Source: Flavobacteriia bacterium (lineage in GTDB: Bacteria > Bacteroidota > Bacteroidia > Flavobacteriales_D > Crocinitomicaceae). Taken from it: a DNA stretch of 64,000 nucleotides. A program made the position numbers and the translations under genes. The notes beneath the pieces are model-generated. The model searched no databases, was not told the DNA's origin, and was given only the letters and a program-made list of their open reading frames with translations. The DNA lies in NCBI GenBank assembly GCA_947462925.1, contig CANHQP010000018.1, positions 1 through 64,000 on the forward strand. The letters are read 5' to 3'. Below are positions 16,837 to 25,771 of the stretch, piece after piece (the stretch's first letter is position 1; each line of letters begins with the position of its first letter).

Positions 16837-18411
16837 ATGATGAATAATCAATTTGATTATGATTATGTAATTATCGGAAGCGGTTTTGGAGGCTCTGTTT
16901 CTGCTCTTCGACTTTCTGAAAAAGGCTATAAAGTATTGGTCATAGAGCAGGGGAAATGGTTTAATCAACCTGAAGATTTTCCTAAAACCAATTGGAATTT
17001 AAAGAAATGGATGTGGGCACCTAAATTGGGTTTTCAAGGGATTTTTAATTTGACTTTTTTCCGCCACGTTGCTGTATTGAGCGGTACTGGAGTAGGCGGA
17101 GGTTCATTAGTTTACGCGAATACCTTGCCCGTACCAAAATCTGGTTTTTTCAATTCTGGTACCTGGAAAGGTTTGGTAGATTGGGAAAAAGATTTGCAAC
17201 CATTTTATGCAATTTCAAAGAAAATGTTGGGGGCTGAAATGCATCCTTACATGAGTAAAAGCGACAAAGTAATGCAAACTTTGGCTGAAGAAATGGGCAA
17301 CAAAGCTGGTTTTGAGAAAACAGATGTTGCAGTCTATTTTGGCAAACCTGGAGAAACTGTTGCCGATCCCTATTTTGAGGGAAAAGGTCCTGACAGAACT
17401 GGTTGTAATTTATGCGGCGGTTGCATGTTAGGTTGTCGTTTCAATGCCAAAAATACCTTGGATAAAAACTATCTACATCTTGCACAACAATTAGGCTGTG
17501 AAATCAAAGCCGAAACCATTGTATATGATGTAATTCCGTTGAATCAAGTTGGGAGCGAAGGTTATCAAATCAAATTCAAAGAATCACTCAAAAGTTTCCC
17601 AAAAAGAGGTTCAGTCAAAACCAAAGGTGTCATATTTGCTGGAGGTGTTTTAGGTACGATGGATTTACTGTTGAAATTGAAAGAAACTTCTTTGCCGAAT
17701 CTTTCAGACACATTAGGAAAAGGAATCAGAACCAATTCTGAAAGTTTGATAGGCGTAACTACTTTTGATAAAAATACTTCATTTTCAGAAGGAATCGCCA
17801 TTGGATCGATTATTAATATTGACGAAAATCGTCACGTTGAACCGGTGAAATATTCAGATGGCTCAGGATTTTGGCGCATTTTTATGGCTCCCATGGTACA
17901 GGGAAAATCAGTTGGAATTCGCTTTTTTAGAATGTTGAAAGATTTGATTTCTCATCCAGTGGATAATTTCAAAGCATTTTTTGTGGATGATTGGAGCAAA
18001 AGAACCCATATTTTACTTTACATGGAAAGCATCGATTCTACTTTGCAAATGAAACGAACAAAGTTGGGTTACAAGAAGACCAACATTGAAGCAGGAGCAG
18101 CACCAACAGCGTTCAATCCAATTGCCCAATCGATTGCGAAAAAAGTAGAAAAAATCATTGATGGAAAAGCAATGGTAATGAGCAGTGAAACGCTATTTGG
18201 AATTCCTACGACCGCTCACATATTAGGCGGTGCTTGCATGGGTAAAGATGAAAATGAAGGAGTGATTGATTCTAATAATCATGTTTTCAATTATCAAAAT
18301 ATGCTTGTTTGCGATGGAAGTATGATTTCAGCGAATATTGGTGTAAATCCAAGTTTGTCGATTACTGCAATTACCGAACGTGCCATGAGTTTGATTCCTG
18401 ACAAGAAATAA
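16837..18411 (+). CDS. GMC-family oxidoreductase with a cysteine cluster (long-chain alcohol/sterol oxidase-like)
   Basis: A 524-residue flavoprotein of the glucose-methanol-choline family. FAD-binding IGSGFGGSVSA lies at residues 13-23, GTGVGGGSLVYANTL is the second FAD motif, and the C-terminal HILGGACMG and DGSMISANIGVNPSLSI are the catalytic and FAD-closing blocks. Residues 190-200 carry four cysteines (C190, C193, C196, C200) in the CxxCxxCxxxC arrangement of cholesterol-oxidase-like GMC enzymes, suggestive of a metal or Fe-S site. Starting 15 bp after alkB, it is a good candidate for oxidising the alcohol produced by AlkB; that link is inference. Either of the first two Met codons could start. 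Confidence 0.85.
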   Translation: MMNNQFDYDYVIIGSGFGGSVSALRLSEKGYKVLVIEQGKWFNQPEDFPKTNWNLKKWMWAPKLGFQGIFNLTFFRHVAVLSGTGVGGGSLVYANTLPVPKSGFFNSGTWKGLVDWEKDLQPFYAISKKMLGAEMHPYMSKSDKVMQTLAEEMGNKAGFEKTDVAVYFGKPGETVADPYFEGKGPDRTGCNLCGGCMLGCRFNAKNTLDKNYLHLAQQLGCEIKAETIVYDVIPLNQVGSEGYQIKFKESLKSFPKRGSVKTKGVIFAGGVLGTMDLLLKLKETSLPNLSDTLGKGIRTNSESLIGVTTFDKNTSFSEGIAIGSIINIDENRHVEPVKYSDGSGFWRIFMAPMVQGKSVGIRFFRMLKDLISHPVDNFKAFFVDDWSKRTHILLYMESIDSTLQMKRTKLGYKKTNIEAGAAPTAFNPIAQSIAKKVEKIIDGKAMVMSSETLFGIPTTAHILGGACMGKDENEGVIDSNNHVFNYQNMLVCDGSMISANIGVNPSLSITAITERAMSLIPDKK

Positions 18412-18417
18412 GTCAAT

Positions 18418-19455
18418 TTATTTGAAATTTTTCTTCGATGCTTTGATTTGAATTATTTCAATCTTACCATTTGGCATTGTGGCGTAAATAACACCATTTC
18501 TCTCATGCATTGCAAAGTAATTTTTTCCTTCCGTAAGTGTCATAGTCTCCCAATTTTTTCCGTGGTCTAACGAAATATCAATTCCTGTTGTACCACAGGC
18601 ATATAAGTTTCCTTCGTAGAAAATGACACATGATCGATATCCTAGTGTTGGTTTTTCTGATGGCAACCAAGTCAATCCTCCATCGGAAGAATAAAAACTC
18701 CTATTCTCTGAATTCTTAGGTTGCGTATAATCGCCACCAACGATTACCATTTCTTTTGCATTGATTACACATAGGGAAAACGGACCGCTTCCACTGGATT
18801 TTGGATAGTTTAAATCAGTAGATTGCCAAGTTTTTCCTGCGTTTGTTGATTTGAAAAACCTACTTTGCATGCCTCCGCTTACAAAAGTAAAAGAAGAATC
18901 GTTCAAGCAATGAACCGTTGATCCGCTTGCGGCAAATCCAGCTTCTCCAATTTCTGCAGGCAATTTAGGCGAAATTTCCGTCCATTGTAAACCAAAATCA
19001 GCGGTTTTATAAAGCGTAAATAATCCGTCAACTGGATCTCCCATTAAAAATCCGATGCCAGAAGGCAAAATATCCATTCCATCCAAAAATATTGCTTTAT
19101 TAGAAATCGATTGCGTTTGTTCTTTTCGATTTTTTAAATTCAACACAACACTAGAATCATTCGATTGCATGGCAACCAAGGTTTTCTTTCCCGTTAGGGC
19201 AATGTCTCTAATTTCAGCAATCGGTTTTTTCGAAATTTGTTTTGATTTGAAATTTTTAAGGTTCACTTTATAAATGAAACCATCAGAATTACCGATGTAT
19301 AAGTTTTTGGAATCACTTGTAATTGCGCGTGAATAGGTGGAATCAGAAGCATATTTAAAGTTCGGATTTTCCCAATGAGTAGGTCTGTAACGACAACATG
19401 ATTGAAGAATCAAGATTCCAAAACAAAAAGCGAAAAATGTAAATCTATTTTTCAT
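18418..19455 (-). CDS. Ycf48/BNR-type beta-propeller lipoprotein
   Basis: From ATG at 19455 the protein is 345 residues beginning MKNRFTFFAFCFGILILQSC, a lipoprotein signal with lipobox. The nine residues upstream belong to the overlap with the preceding gene. The body contains repeated Asp-box/BNR-like motifs: TADFGLQWTEISP, STNAGKTWQST, SSDGGLTWLPS and SLDHGKNWETM, as in Ycf48-like seven-bladed propellers and related photosystem-assembly-like proteins. The typical family block AGFAASGSTVHCLNDSSFTFVSGG is present. The precise role in non-photosynthetic Bacteroidota is unknown. Overlaps the acyltransferase gene by 11 bp; ends 6 bp from the convergent GMC stop. Confidence 0.78.
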   Translation of the reverse strand: MKNRFTFFAFCFGILILQSCCRYRPTHWENPNFKYASDSTYSRAITSDSKNLYIGNSDGFIYKVNLKNFKSKQISKKPIAEIRDIALTGKKTLVAMQSNDSSVVLNLKNRKEQTQSISNKAIFLDGMDILPSGIGFLMGDPVDGLFTLYKTADFGLQWTEISPKLPAEIGEAGFAASGSTVHCLNDSSFTFVSGGMQSRFFKSTNAGKTWQSTDLNYPKSSGSGPFSLCVINAKEMVIVGGDYTQPKNSENRSFYSSDGGLTWLPSEKPTLGYRSCVIFYEGNLYACGTTGIDISLDHGKNWETMTLTEGKNYFAMHERNGVIYATMPNGKIEIIQIKASKKNFK

Positions 19456-20383
19456 GTTGTGACGTGATAAATTTTGCTTCAAATTTTGACTTTTGTTCCA
19501 CTTTAAGACTTTTTAAATCAGCTGGTACATCGCGTTTCCAACGTTTGTGAGACCAAAGCCAAAATTGTGGATTTCGAATGATTTCTTTTTCCAATAATTT
19601 AGTGTGTATTTCTGTGATTTCTCCCCAACTTTTGGAGGATGGATTGTCTGTAATCAACTTTAATTCCATGGAATAATGTCCGCGTTTTACTTTGTGCAAA
19701 ACGAAAAACACAACTGCTTGTTGGTATTGATGCGCCATTTGCTCACAACCAAACAAAACCGCTGTTTGTTGATTCAAAAAATCCATCCAATAAGCTTTTC
19801 TTGCATCTCCTGGTGATTGATCTGATAAAATTAAAGTCGCAAAAACGTCATTTTTCATTTCCTCAAAAGCAGTTCGCACATTTTTTGAATTCAAAATTTT
19901 CATTCCGAAGCGACTTCTTTGCTCGTTGATTTTTTTGTCCCAAAAAGCGCTTGTCATGGGCATTCCGATTCCTACAGCTTGGTGTTTGAATAATAAATTT
20001 TGCCCTGTAATCAACCATTCCCAATTGTTGTAATGGCCAGAAACGAGTAAAACACTTTTATTTTTTTCAAAAAGTTCGGTCATCAATTCAGGGTTTTGAA
20101 CTGTCAATCTTTTGCGCAATTCATTTTCTGAAATACTGAGATTCTTGACACCTTCAGCCAGTAAATCAGTGAAATGTCTGTAAAATTGATTTCTAATTTT
20201 TTTGATTTCTCGATCAGATTTTTCTGGAAAAGAACGTTTTAAATTTCCTTCAATGACCTTTTTTCGATATGGAACAATCGTGATTATTAGTACAAAGAAA
20301 AAATCAGTAAATAAATAGATGATTCGCAGTGGAAGCAAAGAAATTGGATAAACCAAAATATAATATGCGATTTTGGCGAACAT
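19445..20383 (-). CDS. LpxL/HtrB-like lipid A (Kdo2-lipid IVA) acyltransferase family protein
   Basis: A 312-residue inner-membrane protein with an N-terminal hydrophobic region (residues 1-38) followed by the lysophospholipid-acyltransferase fold. SGHYNNWEW carries the HX4(D/E) catalytic motif with His and Glu, and GIGMPMTSAFWDKKINEQRSRFG and LSDQSPGDARKAYWMDFLN are the later substrate-binding blocks. It is expected to transfer a secondary acyl chain to a lipid A precursor on the cytoplasmic side. Its ATG overlaps the rarA stop by one base (TAATG) and it in turn overlaps the Ycf48-like lipoprotein gene, so the three are probably co-translated. Which acyl position is modified cannot be told. 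Confidence 0.88.
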   Translation of the reverse strand: MFAKIAYYILVYPISLLPLRIIYLFTDFFFVLIITIVPYRKKVIEGNLKRSFPEKSDREIKKIRNQFYRHFTDLLAEGVKNLSISENELRKRLTVQNPELMTELFEKNKSVLLVSGHYNNWEWLITGQNLLFKHQAVGIGMPMTSAFWDKKINEQRSRFGMKILNSKNVRTAFEEMKNDVFATLILSDQSPGDARKAYWMDFLNQQTAVLFGCEQMAHQYQQAVVFFVLHKVKRGHYSMELKLITDNPSSKSWGEITEIHTKLLEKEIIRNPQFWLWSHKRWKRDVPADLKSLKVEQKSKFEAKFITSQHEK

Positions 20384-21660
20384 TATTTATACTTATTGGT
20401 CCATAGTTTTTGAATGATTTCTGCAATTTCTTGCTCTTTTTTGCTACTTCCAGCGTTGAAGAAATTGGTCGTTTTGATCGCTTCTGGTAGAAATTCTTGT
20501 TGAACAAAATTTCCAGGAAAATCATGTGAATACAAATATCCGTCTCCGTAACCCAATTCATTCATCAGTTTGGTTGGAGCATTTCGAAGTGGCAGAGGTA
20601 CAGGTAAATTTCCCGTTTCTTTCACGACTTGTTGTGCTTGATTAATAGCCATATATGCCCCATTTCCTTTAGGCGAAGTAGCTAAATAAATGGCGCATTG
20701 CGACAATATGATTCTAGATTCAGGCCAGCCAATCGTATTTACCGCTTGAAAAGTATTATTCGCCATCACCAATGCCGTTGGATTTGCCAACCCAATGTCT
20801 TCACTGGCTGAAATCAATAATCTACGCGCGATAAATTTAGGATCTTCTCCACCTTCAATCATTCTCGCTAACCAATAAACTGCGCCGTTTGGATCACTTC
20901 CACGAATTGATTTGATGAACGCAGAAATGATATCGTAATGTTGTTCGCCATCTTTGTCGTACATCGCCAAACTCTGTTGCGCAGAATTTAAAACCATTTC
21001 ATCGGTAATGACGATTTCAGATTTGTTGTGGTGGATCCCGACGATAATTTCAAAAACATTCAATAATTTTCTTGCATCTCCACCTGAAATTGCCAACAAA
21101 GCATTGGTCTCTTTTAAATTGATTTTGTATTTCTTCAATTCAAAATCTTCAGCAATTGCTTGTTTGAGAAGCGCTAGTAAATCTTCTTTGGAATGAGATT
21201 GTAGTGTATAAACTTGACATCTTGATAACAATGCTGAAATCACTTCAAAAGAAGGATTTTCTGTTGTTGCACCAATTAATGTAACAATTCCTTTTTCAAC
21301 TGCGCCTAACAAAGAATCTTGTTGTGCTTTCGAAAATCGATGAATTTCATCTATAAATAAAATCACACCTTTTTGCTGAAACATTCCTGCATTTTCAACG
21401 CGTTGAATGACTTCGCGCACGTCTTTCACACCAGACGAAATAGCAGAAAGCACATGAATTTCCCTTTTCAGTTCATGGGCAATTAAAAAAGCCAATGTTG
21501 TTTTTCCAACTCCTGGAGGTCCCCACAAAATCATCGAGGGAATCATGCCAGCGTTCAATGCGCTTCGCAACGATGCTCCTTCTTTTAAAATATGTTGCTG
21601 ACCAATGTATTTGTCCAATGTTTTCGGACGCATTCTTTCAGCAAGTGGAGATTGTATCAT
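20383..21660 (-). CDS. rarA: Replication-associated recombination protein A (AAA+ ATPase, RarA/MgsA)
   Basis: A 425-residue AAA+ ATPase of the RarA/MgsA/WRNIP1 family, which acts at stalled replication forks with SSB. Begins SPLAERMRPKTLDKYIGQQHIL; Walker A GPPGVGKTT at 47-55, Walker B FIDEIHRF at 102-109, sensor 1 IGATTENPSFEV, arginine finger ALLSRCQVY, sensor 2 SGGDARKLLNVFE; the C-terminal tetramerisation part contains GSDPNGAVYWLARM and YLATSPKGNGAY. Length is normal. It starts 14 bp after the parallel beta-helix gene and overlaps the following acyltransferase by one base. Confidence 0.96.
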   Translation of the reverse strand: MIQSPLAERMRPKTLDKYIGQQHILKEGASLRSALNAGMIPSMILWGPPGVGKTTLAFLIAHELKREIHVLSAISSGVKDVREVIQRVENAGMFQQKGVILFIDEIHRFSKAQQDSLLGAVEKGIVTLIGATTENPSFEVISALLSRCQVYTLQSHSKEDLLALLKQAIAEDFELKKYKINLKETNALLAISGGDARKLLNVFEIIVGIHHNKSEIVITDEMVLNSAQQSLAMYDKDGEQHYDIISAFIKSIRGSDPNGAVYWLARMIEGGEDPKFIARRLLISASEDIGLANPTALVMANNTFQAVNTIGWPESRIILSQCAIYLATSPKGNGAYMAINQAQQVVKETGNLPVPLPLRNAPTKLMNELGYGDGYLYSHDFPGNFVQQEFLPEAIKTTNFFNAGSSKKEQEIAEIIQKLWTNKYK

Positions 21661-21674
21661 CGTTGAATTGGAAT

Positions 21675-23060
21675 TTAAAATTCGTAAGCACCCAAATCTG
21701 GATTAGCCATATCTCTAGGATTTCCTTCAATGTCAAAAGGTAAGCTGTATAGTGGATTTCCCAAGCCGTTTATCGGGGATGAAACAACAGGTTTGAAATT
21801 TCCTTCAGATACATTTGTGAAAATTGGATCTGTATTCCAAGTAATTTGGTCTTGATACATCTCATTACTTGAAGGAGTTTCTAATTTGATTAAGCAACGT
21901 TTGAAAGCGATGTTTAGCAAAGTAGGATCGTTTTCTGGATTCACAGTATCGAAAGCAATTTCACTTGTTTGAGAACCGTAGATGATAGAATTTTTAATTT
22001 CTCCAAAACCAATTCCACTGGCGATTCCATTATAGTAATTTCTAATTCCAATTGCTGGTGTTTGACCAGAGCTTCCGTAACCCAATAAATCAGAGTGATT
22101 GATGTCGTACGAACCACCGCGTAAAAGGAAAAGTGCATGAATTCCGTTTTTCGAAACAATACAATTTTCCATTTTTATTTTTGGACTGTCATACAGAAAA
22201 ACCCCATAGCTCGAATTATTGGAAATTTTGGTGTTAGTTACTATTACATTGAATTCATTGGGTAAATTGGCGTCATTGTTTGCGGTCAAATGCAAACCTG
22301 CTGTACCATTTTTAATAATGGCATAATCGACTGTTGATGGCAAGGATTTAAAAAAGTAAATTCCATACCATTGACCTGCAATATCTTTGTAAAATTGTTC
22401 CAATCTATCTCCTTGAAAAACAACTTCGTGGTCTTTCGTTCCCTTCACATTCAATGTTCCTTTATAAACAAATAAGATGCTATTTTTATGTAAGTAAACT
22501 TTCGTGTCTGGTTGAATATTCAAGGTTTTCGCTGAATCAATGATTGCACGATTATAAATTACATGTGGTTTGTCATTTCCCCAAGTTCCTTCCACAAATG
22601 TATCGTAATAGAAATAAGCATCTTGTCCCCAGACTGCTAAGCGCAAATATTGGTCTTTACCATTGGTTCTAAATCTGATTGAATCTTCAATAACGAGCGG
22701 AGAATTTTGTCCATTTACACTCAACGTAACTTCAACAAAAGCGAACAAACTGTCTTCTGCTAAAATTTCAATGTTTGTATGCTTGTCTCCAGAAATCCCA
22801 TCGATGTTGATTCTAAAAGGAGAATTTTCGCCACCTACTAATTCAATTTCTTCAATAATAACATTTTTATTTTCTCTATTGTAAATTTTGAATTGTTGTG
22901 TAGTAGAACCAACGGTTGTAAAAACGGTGTCAAAAACAAGTGTATCGACTGAAAACTCAAGATTTCCTTTCGAAAAGCCTGTTTGTTTTTTACAACCATA
23001 AAAGCTGCTCAATAACGTAATTGAAAATATAATAGAAATATATTGAATGAAACTTTTCAC
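21675..23060 (-). CDS. Right-handed parallel beta-helix lipoprotein
   Basis: A 461-residue lipoprotein (signal peptide with lipobox SSFYGC). Residues ~25-130 resemble a small Ig-like/choice-of-anchor domain (TTQQFKIYNRENKNVIIEEIEL). From about 190 onward the pattern of short repeats (YAIIKNGTAGLHL, VIVTNTKISNNSSYGVFLYDSP, MENCIVSKNGIHALFL) marks a right-handed parallel beta-helix as in pectate-lyase-like folds. No catalytic residues were identified, and such proteins may bind or cut polysaccharides. The end GNPRDMANPDLGAYEF is the common terminal motif of Bacteroidota beta-helix (choice-of-anchor Q type) proteins. It is probably the first gene of the rarA operon. Confidence 0.78.
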   Translation of the reverse strand: MKSFIQYISIIFSITLLSSFYGCKKQTGFSKGNLEFSVDTLVFDTVFTTVGSTTQQFKIYNRENKNVIIEEIELVGGENSPFRINIDGISGDKHTNIEILAEDSLFAFVEVTLSVNGQNSPLVIEDSIRFRTNGKDQYLRLAVWGQDAYFYYDTFVEGTWGNDKPHVIYNRAIIDSAKTLNIQPDTKVYLHKNSILFVYKGTLNVKGTKDHEVVFQGDRLEQFYKDIAGQWYGIYFFKSLPSTVDYAIIKNGTAGLHLTANNDANLPNEFNVIVTNTKISNNSSYGVFLYDSPKIKMENCIVSKNGIHALFLLRGGSYDINHSDLLGYGSSGQTPAIGIRNYYNGIASGIGFGEIKNSIIYGSQTSEIAFDTVNPENDPTLLNIAFKRCLIKLETPSSNEMYQDQITWNTDPIFTNVSEGNFKPVVSSPINGLGNPLYSLPFDIEGNPRDMANPDLGAYEF

Positions 23061-23202
23061 TTTATTAATTTTGGTTCAACAAGGAACGCTACAAAGAACG
23101 GTTTTATTTCAGAATATTTCAAGAAACTTACTGAAAACTGACTGTTTTTTAGAAAATAAATTAAAATACTTAAAATAATATGCATACTTTTATTGAAAAT
23201 CA

Positions 23203-23232
23203 TTGCAGATAAAAAAACTTTCATTAAATTTG
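23203..23232 (+). promoter_or_regulatory. Bacteroidota sigma-A-type promoter of rpmE2
   Basis: TTG at 23203-23205 and TAAATTTG at 23225-23232 with 19 bp between them match the TTG-N17-23-TAnnTTTG consensus. It predicts an A/T-rich leader of about 35 nt before the L31 start. Confidence 0.75.
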
Positions 23233-23274
23233 CACTCCGAATTTTGAGAATAATAGAATTTAATATATACAAAA

Positions 23275-23529
23275 ATGAAAAAAGACATACATCCAGAAGA
23301 TTACAGATTGGTAGTTTTTAAAGACATGACAAACGATTACGCATTTCTTTGTCGTTCTTCTGCTGCATCGACTGATACTGTAGCTTGGGAAGATGGAAAT
23401 GAGTATCCTTTAGTAAAATTGGATATTTCTCACAAATCTCACCCATTCTTTACTGGGATTGTTAAGTTTGTGGATACTGCAGGTAGAATTGATAAATTCA
23501 ACTCTCGCTACGGTCGTCACAAGAAATAG
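23275..23529 (+). CDS. rpmE2: Type B 50S ribosomal protein L31
   Basis: An 84-residue ribosomal protein of the zinc-independent (type B) L31 class: [18 protein letters not shown] at the start, [21 protein letters not shown] near the end and no CxxC zinc motif; the single Cys in FLCRSSAA is the usual type B feature. The longer insertion ([22 protein letters not shown]) also marks type B. It has an ideal promoter upstream and a hairpin terminator after the stop, so it is transcribed alone and presumably strongly. Confidence 0.97.
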   Translation: MKKDIHPEDYRLVVFKDMTNDYAFLCRSSAASTDTVAWEDGNEYPLVKLDISHKSHPFFTGIVKFVDTAGRIDKFNSRYGRHKK

Positions 23530-23548
23530 TCAATCGTTCAAATTATTT

Positions 23549-23576
23549 AAAAGCTCTCTTTTTGAGGGCTTTTTTT
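23549..23576 (+). terminator. Intrinsic terminator of rpmE2
   Basis: AAAAGCTCTC (23549-23558) pairs with GAGGGCTTTT (23564-23573) with one G-U pair and a T loop, followed by a T run. Confidence 0.9.
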
Positions 23577-23651
23577 ATGTTTTGTTGATTTATAAATCTT
23601 AATATTGATGCAATCTATTTGATTTTGCACGTTTATTGAAGTAGAAATACA

Positions 23652-25769
23652 ATGATGGTTAAAAATACATTTTACGTTCTTCTTTTTTATTTCTTATCAG
23701 TTTTTTCAGTTTCTGCTGGTAAAATTGAAAAGGGATTTGCTTGTTTGAAAATTTACAATTATTTCGAAGCCAAGCAATTATTTGAAAAATCAATCAAGAA
23801 GCAACCAGCAGCAGCGCAATACGGATTGGCAATTATTTATGCCAGAAATGACAATCCTTTTCACAATTTGGATTCAGCATTTTCTTTCATTCAACGTTCT
23901 GAAAAATTGTTTCCATTGTTGGGCGAGAAGGAAAAATCAAAATTGAAACTCATAGAAGTGGATTACGAGCACATTTTATCGCTTCGTCAAAATATTTCCA
24001 CTCAATATTTTAAAATCGCCAATCTTCATCCCTCAGAAAATGGATTCCAATCATTTTTAAATCAACATCCTTGGGCAATCGAAAATGCAATTGCTGTTCA
24101 TCGGAGAGATTCACTTGCTTTTGATCTTGCCACTGAAAAAAACACAAGTGAAGATTTTCAAAATTTTTACATCAAATATCCAAACTCGGAATATGCCAAT
24201 GATGCAAAAAGTGCTTTTGATTTGAGATTGTACCAAGAAAAAACTGTCAACGGAACTTTAGGTGAATTGGAACTTTTTTTAATCAATTTCCCGAACAATC
24301 CTTACAAAGGTGATGCTGAAGACCGCATTTACGCTCTGTCAATTGAAAAACAAAAGATTGAAAATTACGAAGCTTTTATCAGAAGATTTCCAAACAATCG
24401 AAATATAGAAGACGCTTGGAGAAAGCTGTATCAATTGTATATGTACGATTACTCAGAAAAGCGAACCATTCAATTTTTGCAAGATTATCCAGATTATCCT
24501 TTTAAATCGGAAGTCGAAATGGACAGGGCACTGTCGTTACAGCAATTGTTTCCTTATAAATCCGGAACGCTTTTCGGATGGATGAATGATAAAGGCGAAA
24601 TCGTTTTTTCTGCTGAATATGAATCTCTTGGACTGTTCAGCGAAGGGCTTTCATTGGCAGCGAAAAATGGGAAATATGGATATGTTGACAAGTCAAATAA
24701 TGTAGTAATTCCATTTAAATTTGATGCTGGTTTTGATTTTGAATCGGGAAGAGCCATTGTTGAATTGAACGGAAAACTCGGGATCATCGATAGAACTGGC
24801 AAATTGTTGTTTGATATTGTTTTTAACGATTTAGGTCAGTTTTCAGAGGGGTTGATTTATGGTTCAAAAGATTCATTATATGCCTATTACGATAAATACG
24901 GTTTGAAAAGATTGGACCAAGATTTTCAAGAAGCTTTTTCTTTTTCAAATGGAATGGCGAAAGTAAAAATCAATGGAAAAGAGGCATTTGTAAATCCTTA
25001 TGGGGCTTACATTGTACCGCCAATTTATGACGAAATTAGTTTTTTCACGGATTCACTTTTGATATTCCATGAAAATGAAAAATATGGAATCATGAATTTG
25101 AAAAATGAGATAATTTTGCCTGCTGTTTATGAGCAAATTGGAAATTTATCTCATGGAAAAGCCATCATTGTCAAGAATAATAAGATTGGTTACATTAATC
25201 AAGATGGAATGTTGGTATTACAACCTTCATTTGAGGTTTTTCCAAATTACATGGAAAATGCACAGTTTTCTGGAAATTACGCAAAAGCTAAATCCAAAGA
25301 TAAGTTTGGGATTATTGATGGAACAGGAAAGTGGATCATCCCTGCAACATATACAAATTTGGGAAATGTCTCAAGTTTAATATCATTTCAAAAGGGTAAA
25401 AAATGGGGATTTATTGATTTGACAAACAAAATAGTCATGAAACCAACATTCGATGAAGCAACTTCCATTTTGGATGGTACTTCATTTGTTTTAATTAATG
25501 GTAAGCAAGGTTTAATCAATGCAAAAGGTGAATTTATAATTCCTGCTGAATATGATGAGATTAAGAAATTCGAAGAAAATTACTTTTTGGTTTCTCAAAA
25601 TCTTCAATGGGGTTTATTTTCGGCAAAAGGAGCAGTGATTGTTACACCAAATTACGACTTTATAAAGTTGATAGACAAAGACTTGATGGTTATGTCAAAT
25701 TTGAGTGAAGTACATTATTATTTCACAAAAAATCAACAAATTTTGGTGCCACAAGTTAAAAGACCTTAA
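23652..25769 (+). CDS. WG-repeat protein with N-terminal TPR-like region
   Basis: A 705-residue exported protein (signal peptide about 1-22; alternative Met at residue 2). Residues ~25-290 are helical with TPR-like features (YNYFEAKQLFEKSIKKQPAAAQ, FQNFYIKYPNSEYANDAK, FLINFPNNPYKGDAEDR, FIRRFPNNRNIEDAW). Residues ~300-700 contain about ten WG-type repeats of 35-45 residues (FGWMNDKGEIVFSAEYESL, YGYVDKSNNVVIPFKFD, KGKKWGFIDLTNKIVMKPTF), a fold found in periplasmic and cell-surface proteins of unknown binding partners. It ends 2 bp before the acetyltransferase gene, so the two are almost certainly co-transcribed. Confidence 0.88.
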   Translation: MMVKNTFYVLLFYFLSVFSVSAGKIEKGFACLKIYNYFEAKQLFEKSIKKQPAAAQYGLAIIYARNDNPFHNLDSAFSFIQRSEKLFPLLGEKEKSKLKLIEVDYEHILSLRQNISTQYFKIANLHPSENGFQSFLNQHPWAIENAIAVHRRDSLAFDLATEKNTSEDFQNFYIKYPNSEYANDAKSAFDLRLYQEKTVNGTLGELELFLINFPNNPYKGDAEDRIYALSIEKQKIENYEAFIRRFPNNRNIEDAWRKLYQLYMYDYSEKRTIQFLQDYPDYPFKSEVEMDRALSLQQLFPYKSGTLFGWMNDKGEIVFSAEYESLGLFSEGLSLAAKNGKYGYVDKSNNVVIPFKFDAGFDFESGRAIVELNGKLGIIDRTGKLLFDIVFNDLGQFSEGLIYGSKDSLYAYYDKYGLKRLDQDFQEAFSFSNGMAKVKINGKEAFVNPYGAYIVPPIYDEISFFTDSLLIFHENEKYGIMNLKNEIILPAVYEQIGNLSHGKAIIVKNNKIGYINQDGMLVLQPSFEVFPNYMENAQFSGNYAKAKSKDKFGIIDGTGKWIIPATYTNLGNVSSLISFQKGKKWGFIDLTNKIVMKPTFDEATSILDGTSFVLINGKQGLINAKGEFIIPAEYDEIKKFEENYFLVSQNLQWGLFSAKGAVIVTPNYDFIKLIDKDLMVMSNLSEVHYYFTKNQQILVPQVKRP

Positions 25770-25771
25770 AA

